Assembly: GCA_019233375.1 (NCBI GenBank)
Contig: JAFAMM010000131.1
Coordinates: 1-33,672 of the forward strand
Source: Acidobacteriaceae bacterium
GTDB taxonomy: Bacteria > Acidobacteriota > Terriglobia > Bryobacterales > Bryobacteraceae
Reading direction: 5' to 3'
Length of the DNA stretch: 33,672 nucleotides
Under the pieces are notes generated by a model. It saw only the letters and a list, made by a program, of their open reading frames with translations. It was not told where the DNA came from and did not search any database. Made by a program: the position numbers and the translations under genes. The stretch's first letter is position 1; each line of letters opens with the position of its first letter. Shown here piece after piece: positions 1 to 8,685 of this stretch.

Positions 1-610
1 CCGGCACGCCCACAGCGGCGTAATCCGCAGTGCTCGGTAGCGGATACAAAGCCCAAGCGAGCCAATAGCCGAAAAGAATCGCGGCAAACGCGCCCCACTG
101 CCAGCGCGGGGAACGGAAGCCGAGCAGGAAGAGAAAGGGATAGCCGAGACCGATCTGTGTAAGGGTGTCTTCGAAAGTGAAGTAGGTCTGCGTACTGTGC
201 ATGGAACGCAGAAAGATGCCGAGCGCGATTAGCAGAAATGACCGCCACAGGGCATGCGCGAACATCGGCCAGAACGTCGCACCCTTGCGCATCCGGCTCG
301 CGATCGAGTAGGGCAGCGCCACACCGACCAGGAAAGAGAAGCCGGGCTGGATGGTGTCGTGCAGCGAGCATCCAAACCACTGGACATGCGTTTGGTTGAA
401 CCCCAGAAAGCCCCAGAACCAGTTTCCCGGATACGCGCGCGCGACGCGAGCCAGCTCGAGAACCTCGGCCATCATCAGCACCATCACGAGCCCGCGATAG
501 GCATCGACCGCAACGTTACGTGCCGCTGCAAGTGGCGCGACCGGCGTTTCGACCGGCGCGATAATCGCAACATCCGCCGCGCGCGGTGGTTCCGTGAGCG
601 TTTCTCTCAT
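1..610 (-). CDS. DUF5009 / heparan-alpha-glucosaminide N-acetyltransferase-like membrane protein (partial, C-terminus off window)
   Basis: This gene is absent from the ORF track because the frame is open at the left edge; I translated it from the minus strand. It begins with ATG at 610 and reads [14 protein letters not shown]..., then the family-like motif [18 protein letters not shown] near residues 33-50. Later hydrophobic stretches include [10 protein letters not shown] and YPFLFLLGF. The VDAYRG-plus-membrane-helix start is typical of the DUF5009/DUF1624 group related to lysosomal HGSNAT, multi-pass proteins thought to move acyl groups onto sugars across the membrane. About 203 residues are visible of a protein usually near 350-400. 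It starts 9 nt after the TonB receptor stop, so it is probably the last gene of that operon. An acyl or sugar-modifying role is family inference; no substrate can be read. Confidence 0.8.
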   Translation of the reverse strand, partial: MRETLTEPPRAADVAIIAPVETPVAPLAAARNVAVDAYRGLVMVLMMAEVLELARVARAYPGNWFWGFLGFNQTHVQWFGCSLHDTIQPGFSFLVGVALPYSIASRMRKGATFWPMFAHALWRSFLLIALGIFLRSMHSTQTYFTFEDTLTQIGLGYPFLFLLGFRSPRWQWGAFAAILFGYWLAWALYPLPSTADYAAVGVP

Positions 611-619
611 TCACTAACC

Positions 620-3600
620 CTACCAGTAGAGTTTCAGGGCGAATTGAATCTCGCGCTGATCGTTCTGGCCGTCGCGCGTGGAATTAATGACTCCGAAGCT
701 GTTTGAAAGATAGTTCAACGATCCGGGAGCTGCGGTTACGCCGTTACCGCCAAAACCGGGCGGCGAAAAGTTCGGTGTATTCGTGAGATTAAAGAATTCC
801 GAACGGAACTCGAGCCGGAATCTCTCGGTAAGCGTGAATGTTTTGAACAACGAAAAATCGAGGCGGTGGTAACCAGGACCCAAGAACTGCGAAGGAGCCC
901 CGCCGAGAGGCGAGTAATCTGATTGGCCGATGGTCGTCGCCACGGGTGGGCTGGTAAAGGCATTGGGGTTCAACCACTGGTTCACGTTGTGCGGCCCCCC
1001 GTATATGTTCTGGCCGGGAACCATGAGTGCGTAACAGCCAAAGCCTGTAGTAGTGGTAATGGCGCAAGGCACAGTGCCGGGTTGGCCATTCTGGAGCGTG
1101 AGGATCCAGTTTGTACTCCAACCGCCGAGCACGGAATCCACGAACTTTCCACTGTTACTCAAGAACTGCCTGCCACGGCCCACCGGGAGATCATAAGAAC
1201 CGCTGAAGTGAAACACGTTGGGAATATCAAAGTCGCACAGGCCGTAATCACCTTGGATACCGAAGCCCGGCAGCAGGGCCCCGCGGTAGCCAGTGTTGCC
1301 AAAATTTCCAATAGCAGTGCTATTGAGCACGTCGATCGCATCGGTTCGGCACTTTGACCAGGTATAATTGGCCAGCACGCTCAAACCTTTACTAAATCTG
1401 TGCTCGTAGTTGAGTTGCAGCCCGTTGTAGTAGCTGTCGCCGGCGAAGCTTGTATCGGTAAAGCTCGTCTGAAAATTATTCCCGTAGGGCGTGTATTGGT
1501 ATACGTTGAGGCCGGGAGGGAGTATCTCACCCGGGGAATTTCCATTTGTGTAAACTCCTAAGTGCCGCACGGTATTGCCGACATAACCGGCCTGGAACGT
1601 ATCGTTCGCGCTAAGCTGGTATTGAAAAGTCAAGTTATAGCCCTGCGTGTAGGGCGTCTTCATGTGATAGTCTTCCCCGGTAAATGAGACGCCCGCCGGT
1701 TGTACCGCCGAGGGTGTTACCGGTATTGCGGAAATTCCCGTCTCAAGAGTGCCGATCTGACCATTCGGGTAAGTGATTGGGGCGTTCGGGACCAAAATGG
1801 GATAATTCAAACTATATTGGAACGGGAAATCCACATAAGTTTCGACAACTGAGTTTTCAAACCCGCCATAGAAAATGCCGTATCCACCGCGCACAACGAA
1901 TTTTGGCGTGATCTGGTACGCGAACCCTACACGCGGAGAGAAGTTCGCTAACTGCGAATGGCCAAGCCCAGGCACGCTGGAGCAGACAATGTAGATGTTG
2001 TCCTGTGCAGCGGCCGCGTAGAACTCCGGCGAAAGCGGCGTATTACAGCGGCTCTTGGTGATCAGGAATTTCGAGGCATTACTGGAACCTGATGGCAGGA
2101 AGTTTGATTGCGCACCAAATACTTCGATTAGCGGACCGAAGTACTCCCAACGCAGGCCCAGATTAACCGTCAATTTCGAGTTGACTTTGAAATCGTCTTG
2201 GAAATACACGCCGTTATAATTGTGTTTCTGGTCGGTATTAGCGATATTAGAAGCTGAAACACTATCTGCGCCGCCTACATAATCGGCGGCACCGGGAACG
2301 GTGCCCGGGATCGGTGTTAGCAGGAGCTGGGCTAACCCCGTGTTGCCAAAGTTATCAGTGGGAACTTCCGTATACAAACCGGTAAATTGAAACTCCCCTC
2401 GGCCTTGAGGTGGTTGCAAAATAGAAAACTGCAGCCGCTGGTATTCGTATCCAGCCTTTATGGAATGTCTGCCGAATTGTTTACTTAGATTTTCAGTCAG
2501 TTGATACGTGTTGCTGTACTCAACGGACGGCAAGAAGTTGTTGCCTCCGATTTGATTCAGACCAGTGATATCCGTTTGCGGGAGGCCACCATTGTAGGGA
2601 ACTTGAGGGACACCCGCTATGCCAAACTGGGCGGGAATGCCGAAAGTATTGGCATAGGGCTGGAGTCGCGTGGTTGCAATCCGATTGAATCCCAAACGGA
2701 ACTCGTTCACGAGCGTGGGCGAGAAAAGGTGCGTTTCACTCACGGCCACATTCGTGGTATTCGCCGTCTGATAGCCCTGAGAGAAGGATCCGCCATCAGC
2801 AATTCCGGGGAACGGGCCGGGGAAGTACGCAGGATTTTGCGAATAACTCACACGCGCAAAAATGCTGTCCTTCTCGCTGATGTTGTAATCGCCGCGAATA
2901 TCACCTTGGTTCACATTGTTTTGCAGTACTGGATTCGCGGCGTAGTTGTTGAAGAGGCTGGTGCCGTTCGGCGCCGGATACTGGTTCAGCAAATTGATTG
3001 CGTTCGGGTCTAGGCGGTTTGCCGGAAGAATGTTACCCGGAAACGGGCTGCGCACATATCCAACCTGTGTTCCCGACGTCATTCCGTTGCATGGAGCGGT
3101 TACGCCTGTAACCGTGTCGGGAACTCCGCAGTAAACGGCGCGGGTTGTCGATGGATCGAAGACCTGCCCCAAGGCATACGTATTACCAAGTACATCGGTT
3201 TCCGTACCGCCCTGTGTAAGCAGTTGGGAAAGGTTGGTGTACCCGCTGTTACGTTCCAGAGCGGTTGGAACCGTGTTGACGGAGGGTGTTGCCTGACGAA
3301 TTCGCGTTCCTTCATAATCGGCGAAAAAGAACAGCTTGTCCCTGATGATCGGGCCACCCATCGTGGCGCCAAATTGATTCAGCCGGAATTCTCCTTTTGG
3401 AATGCCTCCAGAGTTTTCAAAGAAGTTAGCCGCATCTAAGGCGTCGTTGCGCAAAAACTCCCAAGCATCGCCATGAAATTGATTTGTCCCTGACTTGATC
3501 GTGGCGTTCAGGATTGCGCCAGCCGAACGGCCGAACTCGGCGCTGTAGTTATCGGTTTCCATTTTGAACTCTTGAATGGCGTCCACCGGTGGTTTCACCG

Positions 3601-4228
3601 CGTAAGCTGTACCATTCAGAAAGTCGACTAGGTTTGCATTGTTATCTACCCCATCCAGCAGATAATTATTCTGAGCGGGTCTGAGCCCGTTGGCTGCGAA
3701 GCTGCCGCTCGCTCCGAGGCCTCGCGTATCCTGCTGATCCTGTGTTACTCCAGGGGCTAGCTGCGCAAGGAAAGTGAAGTTACGTCCGTTCAGTGGAAGA
3801 TTGTTCACGGTGCGCTGATTGATGACTTGGCCAACCGAGGCATCCTGCGTCTGCAAAGCAGGCGGCGCGCCCGTGACCTCCACGGTCTGGGTTGTTTGTC
3901 CTGGCGGCAGGGAGAAATCAACTACGACTCTCTGCTGCACATCAACCGTTACGTTCGTGTGCTCGACGCGCTGGAATCCCTTGATCTCGGCCACCACTGC
4001 ATAGTGGCCCAGTTTCACGGGAGTGAAGGTATATTCGCCGACCGAGCCGCTGGTTGCCGACTGCACGATCCCGGTATCCTGATTGGTCAACGTTACCTTT
4101 GCTCCCGGTATAACCGCACCGGTGCTATCCCTCACGGTTCCTAAAATTGAACCTGTATCCACCTGCGCTGCTGCCACCAAGGCCAAGCCCAGTAGTCCCG
4201 CAACAAGCACACTCAAACGCGAACACAT
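620..4228 (-). CDS. TonB-dependent receptor, Oar-like, with N-terminal carboxypeptidase-regulatory-like domain
   Basis: A 1202-residue outer-membrane protein. The start is placed at ATG 4228 (MCSRLSVLVAGLL), not the track start at 4252, because GAGGAG lies 7 nt upstream and the product then begins directly with a signal peptide ending near VAAAQ. Residues ~25-105 form a carboxypeptidase-regulatory (CarboxypepD_reg) fold, GSILGTVRDSTGAVIPGAKV. A plug region follows (INQRTVNNLPLNGRNF), then a long beta-barrel with many aromatic-ended strands, ending in KLYW. This architecture is typical of the large Oar/SusC-like receptor expansions in Acidobacteria. It probably imports a large or scarce substrate, perhaps a glycan or peptide, using TonB energy. 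No clear TonB box is seen. It lies 16 nt after the flavoprotein gene and just before a DUF5009 gene, on one strand, so co-transcription is likely. Confidence 0.93.
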   Translation of the reverse strand: MCSRLSVLVAGLLGLALVAAAQVDTGSILGTVRDSTGAVIPGAKVTLTNQDTGIVQSATSGSVGEYTFTPVKLGHYAVVAEIKGFQRVEHTNVTVDVQQRVVVDFSLPPGQTTQTVEVTGAPPALQTQDASVGQVINQRTVNNLPLNGRNFTFLAQLAPGVTQDQQDTRGLGASGSFAANGLRPAQNNYLLDGVDNNANLVDFLNGTAYAVKPPVDAIQEFKMETDNYSAEFGRSAGAILNATIKSGTNQFHGDAWEFLRNDALDAANFFENSGGIPKGEFRLNQFGATMGGPIIRDKLFFFADYEGTRIRQATPSVNTVPTALERNSGYTNLSQLLTQGGTETDVLGNTYALGQVFDPSTTRAVYCGVPDTVTGVTAPCNGMTSGTQVGYVRSPFPGNILPANRLDPNAINLLNQYPAPNGTSLFNNYAANPVLQNNVNQGDIRGDYNISEKDSIFARVSYSQNPAYFPGPFPGIADGGSFSQGYQTANTTNVAVSETHLFSPTLVNEFRLGFNRIATTRLQPYANTFGIPAQFGIAGVPQVPYNGGLPQTDITGLNQIGGNNFLPSVEYSNTYQLTENLSKQFGRHSIKAGYEYQRLQFSILQPPQGRGEFQFTGLYTEVPTDNFGNTGLAQLLLTPIPGTVPGAADYVGGADSVSASNIANTDQKHNYNGVYFQDDFKVNSKLTVNLGLRWEYFGPLIEVFGAQSNFLPSGSSNASKFLITKSRCNTPLSPEFYAAAAQDNIYIVCSSVPGLGHSQLANFSPRVGFAYQITPKFVVRGGYGIFYGGFENSVVETYVDFPFQYSLNYPILVPNAPITYPNGQIGTLETGISAIPVTPSAVQPAGVSFTGEDYHMKTPYTQGYNLTFQYQLSANDTFQAGYVGNTVRHLGVYTNGNSPGEILPPGLNVYQYTPYGNNFQTSFTDTSFAGDSYYNGLQLNYEHRFSKGLSVLANYTWSKCRTDAIDVLNSTAIGNFGNTGYRGALLPGFGIQGDYGLCDFDIPNVFHFSGSYDLPVGRGRQFLSNSGKFVDSVLGGWSTNWILTLQNGQPGTVPCAITTTTGFGCYALMVPGQNIYGGPHNVNQWLNPNAFTSPPVATTIGQSDYSPLGGAPSQFLGPGYHRLDFSLFKTFTLTERFRLEFRSEFFNLTNTPNFSPPGFGGNGVTAAPGSLNYLSNSFGVINSTRDGQNDQREIQFALKLYW

Positions 4229-4244
4229 AGCAACACTCCTCTCC

Positions 4245-6167
4245 TCACACAAAAACCTGATTCAAAAGCTGCCCCACCGCCCGGTTCGATTCCATAAACG
4301 CATTCCGGTGGTCCATCGCCCCCGCGAGGTCAGAATGCGAGAACGCAATCCTGCCGAACGGCGCATTACGCAGCGCGTCTCTGGGCGCGGGCTTCCCGTT
4401 CGTACCAAAAAAGAATCCAGGCTGGGGATTAACGAACGCGTGTCCCCAGCGATTCAGAACAATTCCCGCAATATCGCGATTGGCATCGAAGCCGGACGCC
4501 CCAAACATCTCGGTCATCTGCTCGCGAATCCTCCGTTCATATTCGCGGTATGGAGTGGACAGCAGTTCTGTCCGACCCACATGGCCCTGTTCCGCCGCCG
4601 GAAGGCCAGGTTTGGTGAAATCGATGAAGAACGTAAGTACTGTCGGAAGATCCGGCCCGGCGTAGGGCGTATCGACGCCAAACTTAGCCATTTTCCGGAC
4701 TTCAACCCACCCCCCGAAGCCTTCAAACCACTGCCCGCCCGAAATGCCCAGCTTGTAGAGAAAACGCCAGTTGCGAACCGCCACGTTCGCCACCATATAC
4801 GGGGAATACAGGAAGTGCGAGTAAGCCTCGCGGCGCTCCGCATCCAGGTCTCGCACGACATGCTTCGTCATCCAGCCGCCGCCCGCCATCACGGCGGTCT
4901 TCGCTTTCAGCCGGTAAAGCTTGCCATCGCGGCTATAAGTGATCCAGACAAATTCCGATTTAGTCGGCTCGGCATTGTGCTCGACCCGCACGACCGTCGA
5001 CCGAAGCCGGATGCGGGTCCGCTGTCCTGGCTGATCGAGCGCCTGAAAGTTAATCGGATTCTTCCAGACCGCTGCCATACTTCGAGGGCCGTCGATCGCC
5101 TCCGGTATCAGCGTCTTGACAATCATCCGGTTCATGCCCGAATTGCCGCCAGGAAACATGTTCCAGCCGGTCTCTGCGGAATCGTCCGTTGTCGGGATGG
5201 AACTCCAGGCGTAGACGCAAAAGCCGGAGAGAGCGTCCGGCCCCAGCCCCAGCCCGCCGGCAGTATCCTTTGTATACAGCAAGCGAACGCTCTCGCGACT
5301 GAGCCCAAGCGTCCGAATGTAGTACTCCTCCATCGTGATGCTGTCGATCCGCCGCGAAACCTCATCGCCCGGATACTCATACACCCACGCCGGCTCCGCG
5401 CGCTTCCCCTGCCGCCACGCCAACAACTCCTGCCGCTGGGCATCCGGGAATGGGCACCCTTCCAGGTTTTTCCCCCAGGGATCGACAACCCAGACGCCAG
5501 GGCTCTTCCCGAACTTCGCACCGAAGTAGAAGCCGTACGTCTTGCGGTCCATTTCGAGCACCCGGTATGGACTGCGAGTGAGATCGATCGACGGCGACGG
5601 ACCCTGCCAGGTCTGATACTCCTTGAAGGCATTGAAATCCATGCCGAAAGAGTCGTAAACACTCTTCAAAAAACTGTGCGGGTAGGGCGGTTGGAAATGA
5701 ACTGACGCCTGAGGCGCATACAGGCGATGACCGTCTACCTCGAACTCATTTCGTTTGGCGACGCCGCCGAAAACCGCGGCGTTGTCCAGCACGATGCACG
5801 TCGCCCCGGATCCCGCTTTTTGAGAGAAAAAGAGCGCGGCCGAGAGGCCCGCAAATCCCCCGCCGACAATGACGCAATCGACGAACTCGCCCGTATCGAT
5901 TACAGCGGACGGCGGCGAGTCGTACTTGCCGTCGCGAACACTGTGTGCGGACTGAACAACGGACTCCATATTGCCCGCCGAGAGACGGTAATCGCCCTCG
6001 CCGGTGTAGCCGGTCCATTCACTTTCTTGCAACATGCTCTGAGCCGGCGCAGACGCGCTGAGCAACAGGCCGCCTGAGGCGAGCAAAGCACCGTCTAGAA
6101 AATCGCGCCGGGAAATCCGGCCGCCAGTTTCCAAACCTTTATCCAGGTGAGGACATGAACCCCGCAT
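4245..6167 (-). CDS. Tat-exported FAD/NAD(P)-binding oxidoreductase, spermidine-dehydrogenase-like
   Basis: A 640-residue flavoprotein. The track start at 6197 is a TTG inside a palindromic operator; I prefer ATG 6167 with GGAG nine nt upstream. The N-terminus carries a twin-arginine signal, ISRRDFLDGALLASGG (RR at 20-21), so it is likely exported folded with its cofactor. A Rossmann motif for FAD, VDCVIVGGGFAGLSAA, lies near residues 96-111, followed by LDNAAVFGGVAKRNEF, the pattern seen in the spermidine dehydrogenase (SpdH) group of periplasmic flavoproteins. Many Acidobacteria and Proteobacteria proteins with this layout carry that name without biochemical proof, so the polyamine substrate is uncertain. 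It is the first gene of a minus-strand operon with a TonB receptor and a DUF5009 protein, and a promoter and a LacI-type palindrome lie upstream. Confidence 0.87.
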   Translation of the reverse strand: MRGSCPHLDKGLETGGRISRRDFLDGALLASGGLLLSASAPAQSMLQESEWTGYTGEGDYRLSAGNMESVVQSAHSVRDGKYDSPPSAVIDTGEFVDCVIVGGGFAGLSAALFFSQKAGSGATCIVLDNAAVFGGVAKRNEFEVDGHRLYAPQASVHFQPPYPHSFLKSVYDSFGMDFNAFKEYQTWQGPSPSIDLTRSPYRVLEMDRKTYGFYFGAKFGKSPGVWVVDPWGKNLEGCPFPDAQRQELLAWRQGKRAEPAWVYEYPGDEVSRRIDSITMEEYYIRTLGLSRESVRLLYTKDTAGGLGLGPDALSGFCVYAWSSIPTTDDSAETGWNMFPGGNSGMNRMIVKTLIPEAIDGPRSMAAVWKNPINFQALDQPGQRTRIRLRSTVVRVEHNAEPTKSEFVWITYSRDGKLYRLKAKTAVMAGGGWMTKHVVRDLDAERREAYSHFLYSPYMVANVAVRNWRFLYKLGISGGQWFEGFGGWVEVRKMAKFGVDTPYAGPDLPTVLTFFIDFTKPGLPAAEQGHVGRTELLSTPYREYERRIREQMTEMFGASGFDANRDIAGIVLNRWGHAFVNPQPGFFFGTNGKPAPRDALRNAPFGRIAFSHSDLAGAMDHRNAFMESNRAVGQLLNQVFV

Positions 6168-6191
6168 AGCTTCCCACTCCACGGCTGCGTT

Positions 6192-6207
6192 ACGCAACCG
6201 TTTGCGT
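6192..6207. promoter_or_regulatory. LacI/PurR-family-type operator palindrome
   Basis: The 16-bp sequence ACGCAACCGTTTGCGT is palindromic at 7 of 8 positions around a central CG. It differs by one base from the perfect palindrome ACGCAAACGTTTGCGT recognised by E. coli PurR, a LacI-family repressor. It lies about 10-25 nt downstream of the predicted start of transcription of the flavoprotein/TonB operon, a place where a repressor would block transcription. No LacI-family regulator gene is in the window, so the cognate protein is unknown. Confidence 0.5.
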
Positions 6208-6223
6208 TACCCACTTTCCATGG

Positions 6224-6252
6224 ATACTATTCGAAACCGGCGTTCATTGCAA
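6224..6252 (-). promoter_or_regulatory. Putative sigma70-type promoter of the flavoprotein-TonB operon
   Basis: Read on the minus strand, TTGCAA (6252-6247) is followed after exactly 17 nt by TAGTAT (6229-6224). Each hexamer matches the sigma70 consensus at 4 of 6 positions. It lies about 57 nt upstream of ATG 6167 and just upstream of the LacI-type palindrome. This is a by-eye match only. Confidence 0.4.
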
Positions 6253-6309
6253 GGTAATTCTCGCGCGCGCCGATTTGGTACTGGCAAGTTGTAACGCTGT
6301 CGCCCTTGT

Positions 6310-8685
6310 CTATGGCAGAGCAACTACCCTGTCGGGCATTGGAGCTGTTCGTCCCATCAAAGCGAGGAGCGTGTTGGCGAAGTTAAGACTGTCGTACGGC
6401 TCAGCCACGTGCTCAACAGGCAGGCCGGCGCCGGCAAGCATCCAGACGGAGTGCGTGGAGATACGCAACAAGCCGCCGTGATTGCCGCCGGGATTCGGAA
6501 ACCGGACGTTGAAGTTCCAGTGATCTGCCGCGAACACCTCGATGTCGGGCTGCACCAGCTCGCGCCGGCGACGCTCAAAACGTAGAAGCACCGGACTGAT
6601 GCCGGCCGGTCCTGGTACATTGGCGCCGACAGGCGAGAAGTCCTCTACGATGCCGATTACTCCATTGGAGTACCGTGTCTCATGGATGGCTTCGAACCAC
6701 TCACGCTCGGTATGCCAGCAGCTTAGCCATTGGCCGCGGTCTTCATGTGCCGGAATCTGAAGATCGGAATCTTCAAAAAGGTGTAACGGCAGGCCCGCTC
6801 TCCACGCCTGCGGCATCCAACGCACGTTGCCGGATTCATCCTGCCGCGTCTGTTTCACTGGGAGAACCAGGAGGCGGCCGCCGGCATCCGTAACGATCAT
6901 GATCTCGTTCGAGGCGCCCGCATCGAGGAGGTACGCGCGTTCTTCTTTCGCCGAGGGCGCTGTGTAGGCGCCGGGCGGCAAAGCCAGCGCGACGAAATCG
7001 ATGGGGTTATTTGACAGCTCAGGCTGCGGATTGTTCCGGGCCGTCTGATGCGCGAGCATCTCCAGATAGTCAACGGTGCGGAAAGAGCGCTCCTCGTCGA
7101 GGCTGCCGTCCGCACCTGCCGCGAGGCCCGCGTCCGACAAACCGACCACGTAATTCCGGAGCTCTCGCAGGCTGTTCCTTTCGCCGAGCGACAATTCGGG
7201 CACCAATCTAGGGATGGCAACGCCCGGAGGTTTCGTTGCGCTGACCTGTAAGTTCAAAAGCCCTTGAAGGGTAGCCGCGTAGGCAGTGTAGGCCGCTTCT
7301 TCGTGCTCCCAATGTTCGAGTTCCTCCGAGAGCCGTCTGGCGGCCTTGTCCGCGCCAGCCGCATAATCATCGTGGTTCCACTTCTTGGGAAGGTCCGCTA
7401 TTATCTTTTTCCGTTCCTCGATTCGGCCTCTCAGCGCCTGCATTTCCTCATGTACTTGCTCCACTGTCTGCCGCCATCCGTCGCGGTGACGCTCAATAAC
7501 GGCACACAGCGTGGCTGCCGCAGCGGATCGTAACTTCGGGTCCAGGCTTGACCCTTGCAGGCGCTCGAGAAGGATTTGTATCTCATTCAGATCGCTATTA
7601 CGCAGACCAACGGACGCACGCTCATTCCCATCCATATCAATCCATGCGGTCGGATACCGGTCGGCCTGGCCCTTGAGGTAATACGAAGCGGTGCTGGGAG
7701 TGATGCTGCGATGGACGAGTGGGTCGAGTCCCCGGATCTTGTAATCGCTCATCTGTACGCGGTCGGTAACGACGTGATGACCTCCACCGGCCGCGCTATT
7801 GAAGAGGTCGGGAAGGCTGAAAGTCTCGCTTACAATTCCTGGTACATTGTTCAAGCCGTGATCTGAGACGACGGCAAACAACGTCTGCGCTGCGAGCGGA
7901 CTCTTTCGAATCGCACTCCAAATTTTGCCCGCTACCGCATCTATGCCTTTCAGAGTCTCGAGGAGCGCCGTGGGATCGTTTGTCTGGTGCCCTTCATGAT
8001 CCACTTCGCTCGTGAAGTAATCGAGGTAAATAATCCCCGGATTCGCCAGATTCAGCTCCAATTCGGCTTCCTGCTGTTCGAGCAGTGATGCGCTGAGCGT
8101 AGGAGCGCCGCCGCTGTTGACATCAAGCCACAGCGATTTTCCGGAAAATCTTCGCTTTAATGCCTGTTCGAGGGTCATCCAGCGAACCCCTTGTTGAAAG
8201 AGCTGAAAGCTTTGATACGAGTGACCGAACCCGAAGCAATCGATCAACAGCGGAATGCCGGCCCGCGTGAGCACTTCGACCCCGGGCATGTCGATGGTCC
8301 GGTTGCGTGCATAACCAAGATATAGGGGAAAAAAATTCAGATAATCGTAAATTTCTCCGGTGAATCGGTCATACTCCACATTGCCGCGAATGATGCCGTG
8401 CCGGCCTGTATCGAGCATCGACCAGGACGGTGCCGACAGGCTGATGCCGCGCGTGTAGAAGTTGTCGAACACCGTGCCGTGTTCACCGAATATGTATTCA
8501 AACCACGGCAGCTCAGGTTTTCCGGTCGCGGGATCGACCTGTCCCATGCTGCGATACAGCAGGTCTGCGTTCAAGCCATCGATTTCGAGAATAACCAGCC
8601 GCTTGGCGGTCAGGGCTTGAGGAAACGCGACAGCGGCAGTGCTGAACCAGAAGCTCAGTACGCACAAAACGACTCGCCTGCTCAC
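6310..8685 (-). CDS. Alkaline-phosphatase-superfamily protein (type I phosphodiesterase/nucleotide pyrophosphatase-like) with coiled-coil insert
   Basis: A 791-residue protein starting at GTG 8685, which overlaps the upstream stop as GTGA, so translation is probably coupled. Residues 1-22 look like a signal peptide (VVLCVLSFWFSTAAVA). The metal and nucleophile motifs of the alkaline phosphatase superfamily are visible in order: EIDG (D36), ISLSAPSWSMLDTGRHG (probable nucleophile S84), SEVDHEGH (D229/H233), VSDHGLN (D275/H276) and GGGHHV (H303/304). The catalytic core appears intact and resembles type I phosphodiesterase/NPP enzymes, which cut phospho- or sulfo-esters outside the cytoplasm. 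Residues ~390-480 are charged and helical, probably a coiled coil, and are not part of the usual fold. A further ~310 residues follow, containing LLVLPVKQTR and a late GGNHGGLLR stretch. The substrate cannot be told. Confidence 0.8.
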   Translation of the reverse strand: MSRRVVLCVLSFWFSTAAVAFPQALTAKRLVILEIDGLNADLLYRSMGQVDPATGKPELPWFEYIFGEHGTVFDNFYTRGISLSAPSWSMLDTGRHGIIRGNVEYDRFTGEIYDYLNFFPLYLGYARNRTIDMPGVEVLTRAGIPLLIDCFGFGHSYQSFQLFQQGVRWMTLEQALKRRFSGKSLWLDVNSGGAPTLSASLLEQQEAELELNLANPGIIYLDYFTSEVDHEGHQTNDPTALLETLKGIDAVAGKIWSAIRKSPLAAQTLFAVVSDHGLNNVPGIVSETFSLPDLFNSAAGGGHHVVTDRVQMSDYKIRGLDPLVHRSITPSTASYYLKGQADRYPTAWIDMDGNERASVGLRNSDLNEIQILLERLQGSSLDPKLRSAAAATLCAVIERHRDGWRQTVEQVHEEMQALRGRIEERKKIIADLPKKWNHDDYAAGADKAARRLSEELEHWEHEEAAYTAYAATLQGLLNLQVSATKPPGVAIPRLVPELSLGERNSLRELRNYVVGLSDAGLAAGADGSLDEERSFRTVDYLEMLAHQTARNNPQPELSNNPIDFVALALPPGAYTAPSAKEERAYLLDAGASNEIMIVTDAGGRLLVLPVKQTRQDESGNVRWMPQAWRAGLPLHLFEDSDLQIPAHEDRGQWLSCWHTEREWFEAIHETRYSNGVIGIVEDFSPVGANVPGPAGISPVLLRFERRRRELVQPDIEVFAADHWNFNVRFPNPGGNHGGLLRISTHSVWMLAGAGLPVEHVAEPYDSLNFANTLLALMGRTAPMPDRVVALP

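Noticed and set aside
254-706. Plus-strand ORF of 150 aa at the left end
   Set aside because: It is antisense to the partial DUF5009 gene and the TonB receptor end; it is composed of charged low-information sequence.
4229-4252. Extended start (MCEERSVAM) of the TonB receptor
   Set aside because: It overlaps the end of the flavoprotein gene, lacks a ribosome site and delays the signal peptide; ATG 4228 has GAGGAG at good spacing.
4083-5705. Plus-strand ORF of 540 aa
   Set aside because: It is opposite the well-supported Tat flavoprotein gene, is Arg/Pro/His-rich and shows no family motif: a high-GC shadow ORF.
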